DNA from: Agrilutibacter niabensis
GTDB taxonomy: Bacteria > Pseudomonadota > Gammaproteobacteria > Xanthomonadales > Xanthomonadaceae
Assembly (NCBI RefSeq): GCF_042657165.1
Contig: NZ_JBHSNJ010000012.1
Location: forward strand, 868,001-932,000
Direction: 5' to 3'
DNA length: 64,000 nucleotides
Part shown: positions 8,562 through 16,852 of the stretch, piece by piece
Position numbering within the stretch: position 1 is the first letter of the stretch
How the letters are laid out: each line of letters begins with the position of its first letter
Translations under genes and position numbers: made by a program
Notes under the pieces: generated by a model
The model's database searches: none
What the model saw: the letters and a program-made list of their open reading frames with translations, nothing else
What the model was told of the DNA's origin: nothing

Positions 8562-9572
8562 CTACTTGATGCCGACCACCATCGAGTCGGGACCGACCAG
8601 GTGCTCCACGCGTGTCTCGCGGAAGCCGGCTTCGCGCATCCAGCCGATGCAGTCGGCACCGGTGTAGTCGAAACCGCCCGGGGTTTCGATGAGCATGTTC
8701 AGGCTCATCAACAGGCCAAAGGCGTTGGTGCGGCGGTCGTCGTCGATCAGCGACTCGTAGACGATCAGCGCGCCGTCGGCGGGAAGCGCTTCGTACGCCT
8801 TGGCGAGCAGGCGGCGTTTCTCGTCGAGGTCCCAGTCGTGGAGGATGTGGCCCATCACGAATACGTCCGCCGTGGGCAGCGGGTCGTTGAAGAAATCGCC
8901 CGGATGGAAGCGCAGGCGCCCGGCGAGCCCGTTCGCGGCGACGTACTGCTCGAATATCGGGCGCACAGGCGGCAGGTCGAAACCGCCGCCGGAGAGATGG
9001 GGGTGCGCGAGCGCGACCTGCACCGGCACCGCGCCCTGCGCGCAGCCGATGTCGATGAAGGTGCGGTACCCGGCCCACGGGAATTTCTGCGCGATCGCGG
9101 CCGCCGCGCCCAGGCTGATGCCGGTCATGGCCTTGAGGAAATCTTCCAGCCGGCCAGGATCCGCGTAGAGGGCGGCGAAGAAGTTTTCGCCGCGCCGGGC
9201 TTCGTTCTGCGGTTCGCCGCTGCGCAGCGCTTCGGTCAGCGAGCCCCAGAAGGGATACAGCCGCTTGTTGGCCATCTCGAGCATTCCGCCCACGTACGAA
9301 GGCTTGTTGCGATCGAGGAAACGGTCGGTCTGCGGCGTGTTCGAATAGCGGTCGCCGCTGCGTTCGAGCGTCTGCAGGGCCACCAGCGCATCGAGGAAGT
9401 CGCGTGCGCTGCGCGGGTGCAGGCCCAGGCGGTCGGCCAGCGTCCCACTGTCGAGCGGGCCTGCCGCGAGTTCGGAGAACACGCCCAGTTCAATGGCGCT
9501 CAGCAGCGTCTTGGAACCCCAGAAACCCATCCCGAGTTGCAGGATCGAGTCGGGACTGACCGTATCGTTCAT
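8562..9572 (-). CDS. SAM-dependent O-methyltransferase (acetylserotonin/caffeate OMT-like)
   Basis: This 336-residue protein has the two-part layout of plant-type and polyketide O-methyltransferases. The N-terminal winged-helix dimerisation domain (about 10-100) includes GVFSELAAGPLDSGTLADRLGLHPRSARDFLDALVAL. The C-terminal Rossmann domain has motif I FIDIGCAQGAVPVQVALAHP (around 175) and FVMGHILHDWDLDEKRRLL, where the His/Asp region of the active site lies. It transfers a methyl group to a hydroxyl, most often on an aromatic secondary metabolite. ATG 9572 follows GGAGAG at 6 bases. The downstream LysR gene on the same strand and the SDR beyond it hint at a small-molecule cluster, but the substrate is unknown. 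Confidence 0.85.
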   Translation of the reverse strand: MNDTVSPDSILQLGMGFWGSKTLLSAIELGVFSELAAGPLDSGTLADRLGLHPRSARDFLDALVALQTLERSGDRYSNTPQTDRFLDRNKPSYVGGMLEMANKRLYPFWGSLTEALRSGEPQNEARRGENFFAALYADPGRLEDFLKAMTGISLGAAAAIAQKFPWAGYRTFIDIGCAQGAVPVQVALAHPHLSGGGFDLPPVRPIFEQYVAANGLAGRLRFHPGDFFNDPLPTADVFVMGHILHDWDLDEKRRLLAKAYEALPADGALIVYESLIDDDRRTNAFGLLMSLNMLIETPGGFDYTGADCIGWMREAGFRETRVEHLVGPDSMVVGIK

Positions 9573-9637
9573 CGGTGCTCTCCACAGTGCGCATGGCGAC
9601 GGACGCGCAGTCTGTGCGGAGAGGAGGTTGCTGCCCA

Positions 9638-9655
9638 CTCACCCGGTCGGGTGAG
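9638..9655. terminator. Hairpin downstream of lysR
   Basis: An 8-bp stem, CTCACCCG and CGGGTGAG, with a two-base loop sits just past the lysR stop (minus strand). It lacks a T tract. It also resembles the short palindromes scattered between genes in Xanthomonadaceae. Confidence 0.35.
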
Positions 9656-9671
9656 GGTCCGAGGCCTGCTG

Positions 9672-10598
9672 TCAGCGCAGCAGGTCGGCGCGCGCGGGGT
9701 CCTCGAACCATTCCATGACGAAATCGCGGAACGCGCGGGCGCGCTGCGGCAGGTGCTCGCGGCTGGGATAGACCAGCGCGACCGGCGTCGCGGGCAATCG
9801 CCATTCGGGCAGCAGTTCCACCAATCGGCCGCTTTGCAGTTCGTCGGTGACGAGGTAACGCGGCAGGCGCGCTATCCCAAGACCACGCAGCGCGGCGCGG
9901 CGCATGCCGATGAAATGGTTGATCGCCAGCGAACCACGCACCGCGACCGTGACGGACTCCTCGCCACGCTGGAGCACCCACTCACCGTCATCGCGGAATG
10001 AGCGATGCCGCAGCGCCTCCAGCGCGCCCAGTTGCTCCGGTCCGGCCAGGCCCTGTGGCGCATGGCGGGCGAGGAAGTCGGGGCTGGCCACGATCAGTTC
10101 GCGCATGACGCCGATGCCACGCGCGACCAGCGAGGGATCGAGCGTGCGTGCCATGCGGATGGCGAAGTCGAAGCCTTCGCCGACCAGGTCGCGCTGGGCG
10201 ATCGAGAGGTCGACGTCGAAGCGGACGAGGGGATGGCGTGCACGGAAGTCGGCCAGCAGGTCGACCAGGAAGCTGTCCCCCAGCGACGTGGGTGCGGTGA
10301 TGCGCAGCAGGCCATCGACTTCGGTGCGTACGGCCGATACCGCGCGTTCGCCATCGTCCAGCAGTTCGCGCGCCTGGCGGGCGTAGTCGAGGTACAGGCG
10401 GCCCGCGTCGGTCAGCGCGATGCGCCGCGTCGTGCGATGGAGCAGGCGCACGCCGAGGGTGCTCTCCAGCTCACGTACCTGCTTGCTCACATGCGCCTTG
10501 GAGACGCCCAGGCGCTCCGCCGCACGGGTGAAGCTGCCGCTCTCCACCACGGCGAGGAGCCCCAGGGCCTGGTCGAAGCGTCCGCTGACTGTTTCCAT
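9672..10598 (-). CDS. LysR-family transcriptional regulator
   Basis: This 308-residue protein has a standard N-terminal winged helix, FDQALGLLAVVESGSFTRAAERLGVSKAHVSKQVRELESTLGVRLLHRTTRR (about 8-60). A periplasmic-binding-like effector domain runs from about 90 to 300. The form is that of the CrgA/DmlR-like group that usually controls a divergently transcribed oxidoreductase. That is exactly the arrangement here: the SDR gene starts 95 bases away on the opposite strand. The intergenic region holds dyad symmetry suitable for a LysR operator. It probably represses or activates the SDR and itself. Confidence 0.92.
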   Translation of the reverse strand: METVSGRFDQALGLLAVVESGSFTRAAERLGVSKAHVSKQVRELESTLGVRLLHRTTRRIALTDAGRLYLDYARQARELLDDGERAVSAVRTEVDGLLRITAPTSLGDSFLVDLLADFRARHPLVRFDVDLSIAQRDLVGEGFDFAIRMARTLDPSLVARGIGVMRELIVASPDFLARHAPQGLAGPEQLGALEALRHRSFRDDGEWVLQRGEESVTVAVRGSLAINHFIGMRRAALRGLGIARLPRYLVTDELQSGRLVELLPEWRLPATPVALVYPSREHLPQRARAFRDFVMEWFEDPARADLLR

Positions 10599-10693
10599 GG
10601 AGAAACAGAATATCCATTTGCAGGCCGATTATCACAGGGCGTTGCCTCATTAGAGTTGTTTCAACGACCAATTGGTTCGATGGAGACACGGCA
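10599..10693. promoter_or_regulatory. Divergent lysR/SDR control region
   Basis: This 95-base region between divergent genes holds a 10-bp palindrome ACCAATTGGT at 10667-10676 and, just before it, GTTGTTTCAAC with arms GTTG and CAAC. It is unusually A/T-rich for this genome. The arrangement fits a LysR-type operator overlapping the SDR promoter. No footprint can be inferred. Confidence 0.5.
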
Positions 10694-11293
10694 ATGAAGA
10701 TTCTTCTGGTGGGTGCGCATGGCACGGTCGGGCGCGGGGTGGCCGCCGAGCTCGGCGCACGGCATGAGGTGATCGCGGCGGGACGGCATGGCGCGGCGGT
10801 CACGCTCGACCTGGCCGATCCGGCCAGCATCCGTCGCGCGCTGGACCCGCTGGGGCCGCTCGACGCGATCGTTTCCGCTGCCGGGCAGGTGGGGTGGGCG
10901 CCGTTGCTGGAGCTCACCGCGGAGCAGTGGGCCTTCAGCGTCGCCAACAAGCTGATGGGGCAGGTGAACCTGGCGCTCATTGGCCAGCAGCATCTGCGCG
11001 ACGGCGGTTCGATCACGTTGACGTCCGGCGTCCTGTTCGACCAGCCGGTGCCTTTCGGTGCCGCGGCCAGCCTCGCCAACGGTGGCATCGAAGCCTTCGT
11101 GCGCGCGGCCGCGATCGAGCTGCCGCGCGGCATCCGCATCAATGCCGTGAGCCCGGGCGTGCTGGTGGAATCGATGGATGACCTGGGGCCGTACTTCCGC
11201 GGCTTCGAACCCGTCCCCGCCGCGCGCGCCGCGCTCGGCTACAGCAGGTCGGTCGAGGGTGCGGACACGGGCAAGGTCTACGCGGTGCAGTGA
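10694..11293 (+). CDS. Atypical short-chain dehydrogenase/reductase
   Basis: This 199-residue short SDR has the nucleotide-binding motif GAHGTVGRGVA at 7-17, DAIVSAAGQVGW (the NNAG position) and TLTSG in place of the catalytic Ser strand. The usual YxxxK is replaced by FGAAASLANGGIEAF, so neither the Tyr nor the Lys is in the expected place. IRINAVSPG follows as usual. A group of short SDRs of this type is commonly found next to LysR regulators. The fold and NAD(P) binding are sure; catalysis by the standard mechanism is doubtful. It is divergent from the LysR gene at 10598. Confidence 0.85.
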   Translation: MKILLVGAHGTVGRGVAAELGARHEVIAAGRHGAAVTLDLADPASIRRALDPLGPLDAIVSAAGQVGWAPLLELTAEQWAFSVANKLMGQVNLALIGQQHLRDGGSITLTSGVLFDQPVPFGAAASLANGGIEAFVRAAAIELPRGIRINAVSPGVLVESMDDLGPYFRGFEPVPAARAALGYSRSVEGADTGKVYAVQ

Positions 11294-11448
11294 TGTGTGT
11301 CCCTGGGTGCGAGCTTCCTCCCAGGGCCCTGTCGCCTCTGGTCCTCGATGCACAGGCAGGCTCATGTTCCGAATCGTGCGGGCAATCGCAGACCTCCCCT
11401 TCAGGGCAAACCACGATCGTCGTTTCGCGAACCGCCAAGGAGAGCCGA

Positions 11449-12747
11449 ATGCCCGGCCACGCCACGCGCGCCGCCATGGCACTTGTCAGCCTGTCGCTAC
11501 TGGCGCCCGGTGCGATGGCGCAATGTCCGGCGTCGACGCCGGTCCAGGGTGCGCCGATGGCGCAGTCGCCGGTATTCCCGGCGGACAACTGGTGGAATAC
11601 CGACATCAGTGCGGCGCCGGTTGATCCGTCGTCGGCGGGCTTCATTGCCTTCATCGGCAACACCCGCAGCCTGCACCCCGATTTCGGAGGCGAGGAGGCT
11701 GGTAGCACCCGCATCTACGGATTCCCGTACGCGGTGGTGAGCGGAGCCCAGGCCAAGCAGGCGGTGACGTTCGACTACTGGGACGAGAGCGACGGTGTCG
11801 ATCCCAATACCGGGCAGGGGACGCCCTTCTATCCGATTCCCTCGCAGGCCATCACGCAGGCGCATTGGATCGAAGGCGGCGCCCCGGGCAATGTCGACGA
11901 GCGCGGGCAGGCCGATCGGCACCTGCTGATGGTCGATTGCACCAACAACCATCTCTACGAGCTCTACGACGTCTACTACTCGCCCACGCAGGGGAAGTGG
12001 TTTGCGGGTTCGGGCGCCTTCTTCGACATGAACCGCAATGACCGCCGGCCCGAAGGCTGGACGTCGGCCGATGCCGCCGGCCTCGCGATCTTCCCGGGAC
12101 TGGTGCGTTACGACGAAGCCGGCAATGCATCCGTTCCGGAGATCCGGCACGCCCTGCGCGTGACGGTGCGCGCGACCAACGGCTACGTGTATCCAGCGTC
12201 GCACCCCGCCGGCAACACCGCGGGCGCGTTGCCGATGGGGGCACGGTTGCGTTTGAAGACCAGCGTCAACGGTGTCGATCCCGCACTGCGCACCAACGAT
12301 CCGATCGCGCGGAAGATTTTTCGCGCCATGCAGAAATACGGCCTGATCGTGGCCGACAACGGATCGGACATGTACATCTCGGGCACGTTCGACGTGCGCT
12401 GGGACAACGGGGACCTCAACCCCGCGTTCGGTGCGCTCAAGGCCAGCGACTTCGAAGTCATCCAGCGTGGCTGGAAACCCGCGCCGCCACCTGCCGCGGC
12501 ACTCGGTTCGGTCGGTGCGAATCCGGGCACGGTGGTAGGCGGGCAGTCCGCCACCGGCAGCGTGACGCTCACCGCGGCAGCGCCGGCGGGTGGAGCGACC
12601 GTCGCCCTTGCCAGTGCCAGCAGCGCGTTCTCGGTTCCGGCCAGCGTCGTGGTCGCGCAGGGAGCGACCACCGCCACGTTTCCCATCACCACCGTGCCCA
12701 CCGGCACCGGGCCTCGGGTTCGCTTTCGGCAACCTACGCGGGCGTGA
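11449..12747 (+). CDS. Secreted protein with C-terminal Ig-like repeat, frameshifted near its end
   Basis: This 432-residue protein starts with a signal peptide (residues 1-22, ...LLAPGAMA-QCPAS) and has a strong AAGGAGAG ribosome site. The large N-terminal domain contains FPADNWWNTDISAAPVD, TFDYWDESDGVDP and DRHLLMVDCTNNHLYELYDVYY; I recognise it as a conserved extracellular domain without a known role. From about residue 350 an Ig-like surface-protein repeat begins (GSVGANPGTVVGGQSATGSVTLTAAAP). After TTVPTGTG the frame reads nonsense (PRVRFRQPTRA) and stops. The missing strand SGSLSATYAGVTRTTVV is encoded in another frame, so one base has been lost near 12709-12711. Confidence 0.8.
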   Translation: MPGHATRAAMALVSLSLLAPGAMAQCPASTPVQGAPMAQSPVFPADNWWNTDISAAPVDPSSAGFIAFIGNTRSLHPDFGGEEAGSTRIYGFPYAVVSGAQAKQAVTFDYWDESDGVDPNTGQGTPFYPIPSQAITQAHWIEGGAPGNVDERGQADRHLLMVDCTNNHLYELYDVYYSPTQGKWFAGSGAFFDMNRNDRRPEGWTSADAAGLAIFPGLVRYDEAGNASVPEIRHALRVTVRATNGYVYPASHPAGNTAGALPMGARLRLKTSVNGVDPALRTNDPIARKIFRAMQKYGLIVADNGSDMYISGTFDVRWDNGDLNPAFGALKASDFEVIQRGWKPAPPPAAALGSVGANPGTVVGGQSATGSVTLTAAAPAGGATVALASASSAFSVPASVVVAQGATTATFPITTVPTGTGPRVRFRQPTRA

Positions 12748-12956
12748 CCCGGACGACCGTGGTTACCGTTACTCCGCCTGTGCCGCGCATGGTGGTCTGC
12801 AGGACCCGGGCGCGAGCCGGAATCACCAGTGCAAGCGAGCAGCCCCGCGCCCACGCGCAGTCGCCGGTGCCGCGTTCGGTGTTGCACCTCGTCGGGAGCG
12901 GGGAACGGAAGGCGATCAAGCGCACACGCTCCCAGGACACGTCGGCCCGGAAGTAG
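12711..12956 (+). pseudogene. Out-of-frame remainder of the 11449 gene
   Basis: In the frame one base back, this stretch reads ASGSLSATYAGVTRTTVVTVTPP, which completes the last beta-strand pair of the Ig-like repeat left unfinished by the upstream gene. After TPP the sequence becomes Arg-rich and unlike any domain, and stops at 12956. The break lies in a GGG run at 12709-12711. It is either a real truncating mutation or an assembly error. Confidence 0.6.
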
Positions 12957-12976
12957 GCGGCGGGCATCGAGGTAAA

Positions 12977-13007
12977 AAAAGGGCCTGGTCCATGACCAGG
13001 CCCTTTT
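12977..13007. terminator. Bidirectional rho-independent terminator
   Basis: A perfect 14-bp stem AAAAGGGCCTGGTC / GACCAGGCCCTTTT with a three-base loop and flanking A and T tracts on both sides. It serves the converging 11449 gene and the HYR-protein gene. Confidence 0.92.
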
Positions 13008-13036
13008 CATTGTTGCGGCCGGATGGTTCCGACGTG

Positions 13037-16000
13037 TTACTTGGCCAGCTTGAAGTTCGCCGTGTGCATCGTGCCATCGGCAAGCTTGAGCTGCAGCTGG
13101 CGGCAAGTACCACCCCAGGTCTTGTCGGTCTTCCAGACATAGATGTACTGGTGCGCCGCGGCGTCGTAGTTGAGCGTGCTGATGCCGGCGGTCGAGGTCT
13201 CCTCGACCACGTCCTCGAGCGCGCCGCTCGTGCATTGCATCAGCACGACGCGTGGATAGCCCTGTTCGAAGATCGCCGAACCCATGTTGCCCCCGAGGTC
13301 GAACTTCACCGGAATCGCGCTGCCCGCCTTGGAGGTGTTCAGCATCGGCAGGTTGTCGATCGGACGGAAGAAGCCATTCCACGGGTAATGCACGTACACG
13401 TTGAAACTGACCGGCGTGGCGCGGTTCCCGCGCGCATCCGTCTTGTTGCAGGTCACCGTGGTGGTGCCCAGCGGGAACGTGCCCGGCAGCGGCAAGCAAT
13501 CGGCCAGGCCGGCGCCATCCACTGCGTCATGCGTTGCCGGCCTCGTGTAGGAGACAGTGGCGCCACCAGGACCCGTGGCATTCACCGGCCCGATGTTGTC
13601 GGGCTGGTCGATCTGCGGTGCCGTGGTGTCCTGCACGGTGACATCGAAGCTGTCGCCAGCCTCGTTGCCGGCTGCATCGGTGGCTTCACAGTAAACCGTG
13701 GTCACCCTTGCCTTGGTTGGAGCCGGAGCGAGCGGGAAGGTGCTGCCCGAAGCCGGCGTGCAGGTGACGCCCACGGCGCCGTCCACGATGTCGAGCGCCG
13801 AGGCGGCGAAATTCACTGCTGCGCCGGCCGACGAAGTCGCCTCGATGATCCGGTCGAGTGGCAGGGTCAATGCGGGCGCAGTCGTATCCCTCACCGTGAC
13901 GGTGAAGCTGCCTGCCGCGGAGTTGCCGGCAGCATCGGCCGCACTGCAGTTCACCGGCGTTACGCCGAGCGCAAACTGGCTGCCCGAGGCCGGCGTGCAG
14001 GCCACGACCACGCTGCCATCCACGATGTCGACGGCGGTGGCGGCAAAGGTCACGACTTCGCCTGCGGCGGACGTCGCTTCTTCGATCAGGTTGCCCGGCA
14101 GGGTCAGCTCAGGGGGCGTGGTGTCCTTGACGGTGACATTGAAGCTGCCGTTCGCAGTGTTGCCGGCAATATCGGTCGCACTGCAGTTCACCGGGGTCAC
14201 GCCGAGCGCAAACTGGCTGCCTGAGGCTGGCGCACAAACCACGGTGATGCTGCCATCCACGATATCGGACGCGGTGGCGACAAAGGCCACTACATCGCCT
14301 GCGGCGGACGTCGCCTCTTCGACCATGTCGGCGGGGAGGCTCAGCTCGGGAGGTGTGGTGTCCTCCACGGTGACCGTGAAGCTCGCGGTCGCGACGTTGC
14401 CGTCCGGGAAATCGGGCAGCCGTACCGCCGAGTCGTGCGCGCTGCAATTCACGGTCGTGGAGCCCAGCGGGAAGGTGTCGCCGGACTGCTTGTCGCAGGT
14501 CACCGCCACGGCCTCATCGACCAGGTCGAACGCCGAGACGCTGAAGGTCACCGGTGCACCCTGCGCGGAAGTGGCTTCCGCAACGATGGGATTGGGATCG
14601 GGCAGGGTGATCTCCGGCGGCGTGGTGTCGTGCACCGCGACTTCGAAACTCGCCGTGCGCGAATTGCCGCGCGCATCTTCGGCAACGCAGTCGACCAGGC
14701 TCCTGCCCAGGGCGAAGGTTGCACCCGATGCCGGCGAACACCCGGCCGTGCCAGCGCCATCGACGGCGTCCGAGGTCGGAATGGGGTCGTATGCGACGGT
14801 TGCGCCATCGGGACCGGTGGCTTCCACCGCAATCGAGAGGGGCACGGTGAAGGTCGGTGCGGTGGTGTCTTCGACCCTGACGTTGAAACTGGCGCTCGAC
14901 GAATTTCCGGCGAAATCACTGGCCGAGCAGGTCACCTGGGTCGTCGTTCCCTTCGCGGGCGCATTGCCCAGGGGGAATACGGTTCCCGAAGCAGGTGCGC
15001 AGGAGAACGACTCCGTGCCATACACGAGATGGCCTTCGAAGTTGTCCATGGCCGACACCTGCAGTTCGTACAGGATTTCGGCGCCGGCAGCGGAATCCGC
15101 TTCCTGGACGATGTCCGGTGCACCGGCTGTGGCTGCCTGGGGAACGGTGATCTCGGGTGCGGTGACGTCGAGGACTTCGACCTCGCACTCCGCGAACGTG
15201 TAGGCGCCCGTGGCGTCCGTGGTGGTCAGCATGAACTTGAAGAACGGCCACTCGTGGAAGCCGAGGGTCTTCGCGGCCACATTGATCCGGTTCGCCGTGT
15301 AACCGCTGAGGTCCAGTCCGGACCAGCCGCCGGTCCACACGTAGGAGGCGATGCCGTCGTCGCTGTCGGTGGATGCGCGGCCGTCCAGATCGATGTTGGC
15401 GCGCTCGTTGACCGTATTCGGGCACGACAACGCCGCCACGGGGGAATCGTTGACCCACGTGACGTTGACGGTGACCGGTGCGATATCACTGAAGGAGCCG
15501 TCGGATACGGTCAGTTCGAACTGCAGCGTTTCGCCGGACGGGTAGGCGGTATTGGGTGCCGTGAATGTCGCGGTGGACGTGTCCGCACCGGTGAGGGACA
15601 CCGTTACACCATCCGTCTGCGCCCAGTGGTAGGTCAGCGCATCGCCGTCGGCATCGTGCGAGCCGGCCGCGCTGAGCGTGACTGGCACGCCTTCGTCGAC
15701 CGTCGCCGGAGTTGCCGTGGCAACCGCGACCGGCGCGATATTGGAAACCACGGTGTAGAAATCGATGATCTGGATCGACTGCGTGTCCGTCCACGTGCCG
15801 GGGCAGGCGGCAAGCGTGCTGGTGATCGTGAGCGTCACCGTGATTTCCAGACCGGCTGGACCGACGTCCGGCACCGTGAAGAACGTCGACGTGCCCGTGA
15901 TGGCCGAGAAGGTGCCAGGGGTTGGACTCGCGCTTTGCGACCAGCTGTAGACCACGCCGGGGCCCGCCGATGGTTTCGACGATCCGCCCGTGTCGAGCGT

Positions 16001-16210
16001 CACTACGTGGGGCGTGTAGCCGCCCGCGACGGCATCGAAGTCGGGGACATTGGACAGGATCGCCCCACCCTGGATGTCGGCGCGCCGGGCGTTCGCGTTG
16101 CCGCATTGCTGGCTCTGCTGTGCAGATGCCGGTACCGCCATTGCGAAGGCGAGCGCCCAGATGGCGGCGACCAGCCACCGCCGGCACTTGGCCGTGGTCG
16201 TGAGCTTCAT
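13037..16210 (-). CDS. Secreted multi-HYR-repeat protein with C-terminal PxKF domain
   Basis: This protein has 1057 residues. The signal peptide covers residues 1-31 (ALAFAMAVPASA-QQ). A PKD/REJ-like beta domain lies at about 185-285 (PVAVATATPATVDEGVPVTLSAAGSHDADGDALTYHW). Seven HYR repeats, each starting DTT(A/P)P, cover 348-447, 448-527, 528-616, 617-695, 696-774, 775-860 and 861-941. A PxKF domain closes the protein (942-1057, KAGSAIPVKFDLGG). HYR domains are Ig-like and are linked to adhesion, so a surface or secreted adhesin-like role is likely. I see no sorting signal, transmembrane anchor or type I secretion repeats. ATG 16210 follows AGGGGAAAG. It is divergent from blaI, with the blaI operator 175 bases upstream. 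Confidence 0.88.
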   Translation of the reverse strand: MKLTTTAKCRRWLVAAIWALAFAMAVPASAQQSQQCGNANARRADIQGGAILSNVPDFDAVAGGYTPHVVTLDTGGSSKPSAGPGVVYSWSQSASPTPGTFSAITGTSTFFTVPDVGPAGLEITVTLTITSTLAACPGTWTDTQSIQIIDFYTVVSNIAPVAVATATPATVDEGVPVTLSAAGSHDADGDALTYHWAQTDGVTVSLTGADTSTATFTAPNTAYPSGETLQFELTVSDGSFSDIAPVTVNVTWVNDSPVAALSCPNTVNERANIDLDGRASTDSDDGIASYVWTGGWSGLDLSGYTANRINVAAKTLGFHEWPFFKFMLTTTDATGAYTFAECEVEVLDVTAPEITVPQAATAGAPDIVQEADSAAGAEILYELQVSAMDNFEGHLVYGTESFSCAPASGTVFPLGNAPAKGTTTQVTCSASDFAGNSSSASFNVRVEDTTAPTFTVPLSIAVEATGPDGATVAYDPIPTSDAVDGAGTAGCSPASGATFALGRSLVDCVAEDARGNSRTASFEVAVHDTTPPEITLPDPNPIVAEATSAQGAPVTFSVSAFDLVDEAVAVTCDKQSGDTFPLGSTTVNCSAHDSAVRLPDFPDGNVATASFTVTVEDTTPPELSLPADMVEEATSAAGDVVAFVATASDIVDGSITVVCAPASGSQFALGVTPVNCSATDIAGNTANGSFNVTVKDTTPPELTLPGNLIEEATSAAGEVVTFAATAVDIVDGSVVVACTPASGSQFALGVTPVNCSAADAAGNSAAGSFTVTVRDTTAPALTLPLDRIIEATSSAGAAVNFAASALDIVDGAVGVTCTPASGSTFPLAPAPTKARVTTVYCEATDAAGNEAGDSFDVTVQDTTAPQIDQPDNIGPVNATGPGGATVSYTRPATHDAVDGAGLADCLPLPGTFPLGTTTVTCNKTDARGNRATPVSFNVYVHYPWNGFFRPIDNLPMLNTSKAGSAIPVKFDLGGNMGSAIFEQGYPRVVLMQCTSGALEDVVEETSTAGISTLNYDAAAHQYIYVWKTDKTWGGTCRQLQLKLADGTMHTANFKLAK
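13889..14362 (-). repeat. Tandem 237-bp units coding HYR repeats 4 and 5
   Basis: Two adjacent units of 79 codons each (14126-14362 and 13889-14125) code nearly the same protein. Both share EEATSAAG, an identical SGSQFALGVTPVNCSA core and GSF(N/T)VTV. They are much closer to each other than to the other five HYR repeats, which points to a recent internal duplication. Confidence 0.75.
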
Positions 16211-16384
16211 GTCTTTCCCCTGTTGCCCCGGTTTGAATCCGATGACCGGCCGCCCTGAGGCCGGACCCCTGACACTCATACTGTGACGCATGTATCAGAA
16301 CGCCTGGGGCATCCATCGGCGGCCAAGGCTGGCATCGTCGTTCAGGAAATCAGCGTTGGCGGCCCGCGGCCGTGTCTTTAGTAA

Positions 16385-16414
16385 TAGACAAATTGGTCTA
16401 GACAATAAGGTCTA
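16385..16414. promoter_or_regulatory. Tandem overlapping dyads, probable BlaI operator
   Basis: Two 16-base inverted repeats share the same arms: TAGAC-AAATTG-GTCTA at 16385-16400 and TAGAC-AATAAG-GTCTA at 16399-16414, overlapping by two bases. A third dyad, CTACGTAG, follows at 16412-16419. They are 40-70 bases upstream of the blaI start, in the A/T-rich gap between blaI and the divergent HYR gene. BlaI/MecI-type repressors bind paired dyads of this size, so autoregulation is expected. Confidence 0.75.
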
Positions 16415-16453
16415 CGTAGTCTAGCGTGTGCCCATCCCACGCCGGATCCCGTG

Positions 16454-16852
16454 ATGTCCAAGGCCGCCACCAAGTCCCCCAAGCCGCCCAGGCCCACCGC
16501 GGCGGAGCTCGACCTGCTGCGGGTGATCTGGCGACTTGGGCCGTCCACCGTGAAGGACGTTCACCAGGCAAGCCTGAGTGAGCGGCCGGATCTCGCCTAC
16601 GCCACGGTGCTGCGCCTGATGCAGGTGATGCATGGCAAGGGGCTGCTGACCCGCGATGAGAGCGAGCGCTCGCATGTCTATGCCGCCGCCCACGCGCAGG
16701 ACGCGCTGCAGACCAACCTGCTGCGCGAGTTGATCCAGAAGGCGTTTTCCGGTTCCGGCAAGGACCTGGTACTCGCGGCGCTGAGCGAGCACGTGAACGC
16801 GAAGGAGCGCGAGGAAATCCGTCGCTTCCTCAAGGAGACCGACAATGAATGA
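16454..16852 (+). CDS. blaI: BlaI/MecI/CopY-family transcriptional repressor
   Basis: This 132-residue protein has a winged-helix N-terminus: TAAELDLLRVIWRLGPSTVKDVHQA, then LAYATVLRLMQVMHGKGLLTRDESERSHVYAAA, the exact pattern of BlaI repressors. The helical C-terminus mediates dimerisation and is the part cleaved or released upon induction. It represses its own operon and sometimes distant genes. GTG 16451 directly precedes ATG 16454; I take the ATG as start. The next gene codes its M56 metallopeptidase partner and overlaps by eight bases. Two dyads at 16385-16414 are its probable operator. Confidence 0.92.
   Translation: MSKAATKSPKPPRPTAAELDLLRVIWRLGPSTVKDVHQASLSERPDLAYATVLRLMQVMHGKGLLTRDESERSHVYAAAHAQDALQTNLLRELIQKAFSGSGKDLVLAALSEHVNAKEREEIRRFLKETDNE

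Noticed and set aside
11891..11917. TGTCGA inside the 11449 gene as a promoter.
   Set aside because: It lies within coding sequence and no CGTC stands 17 bases on.
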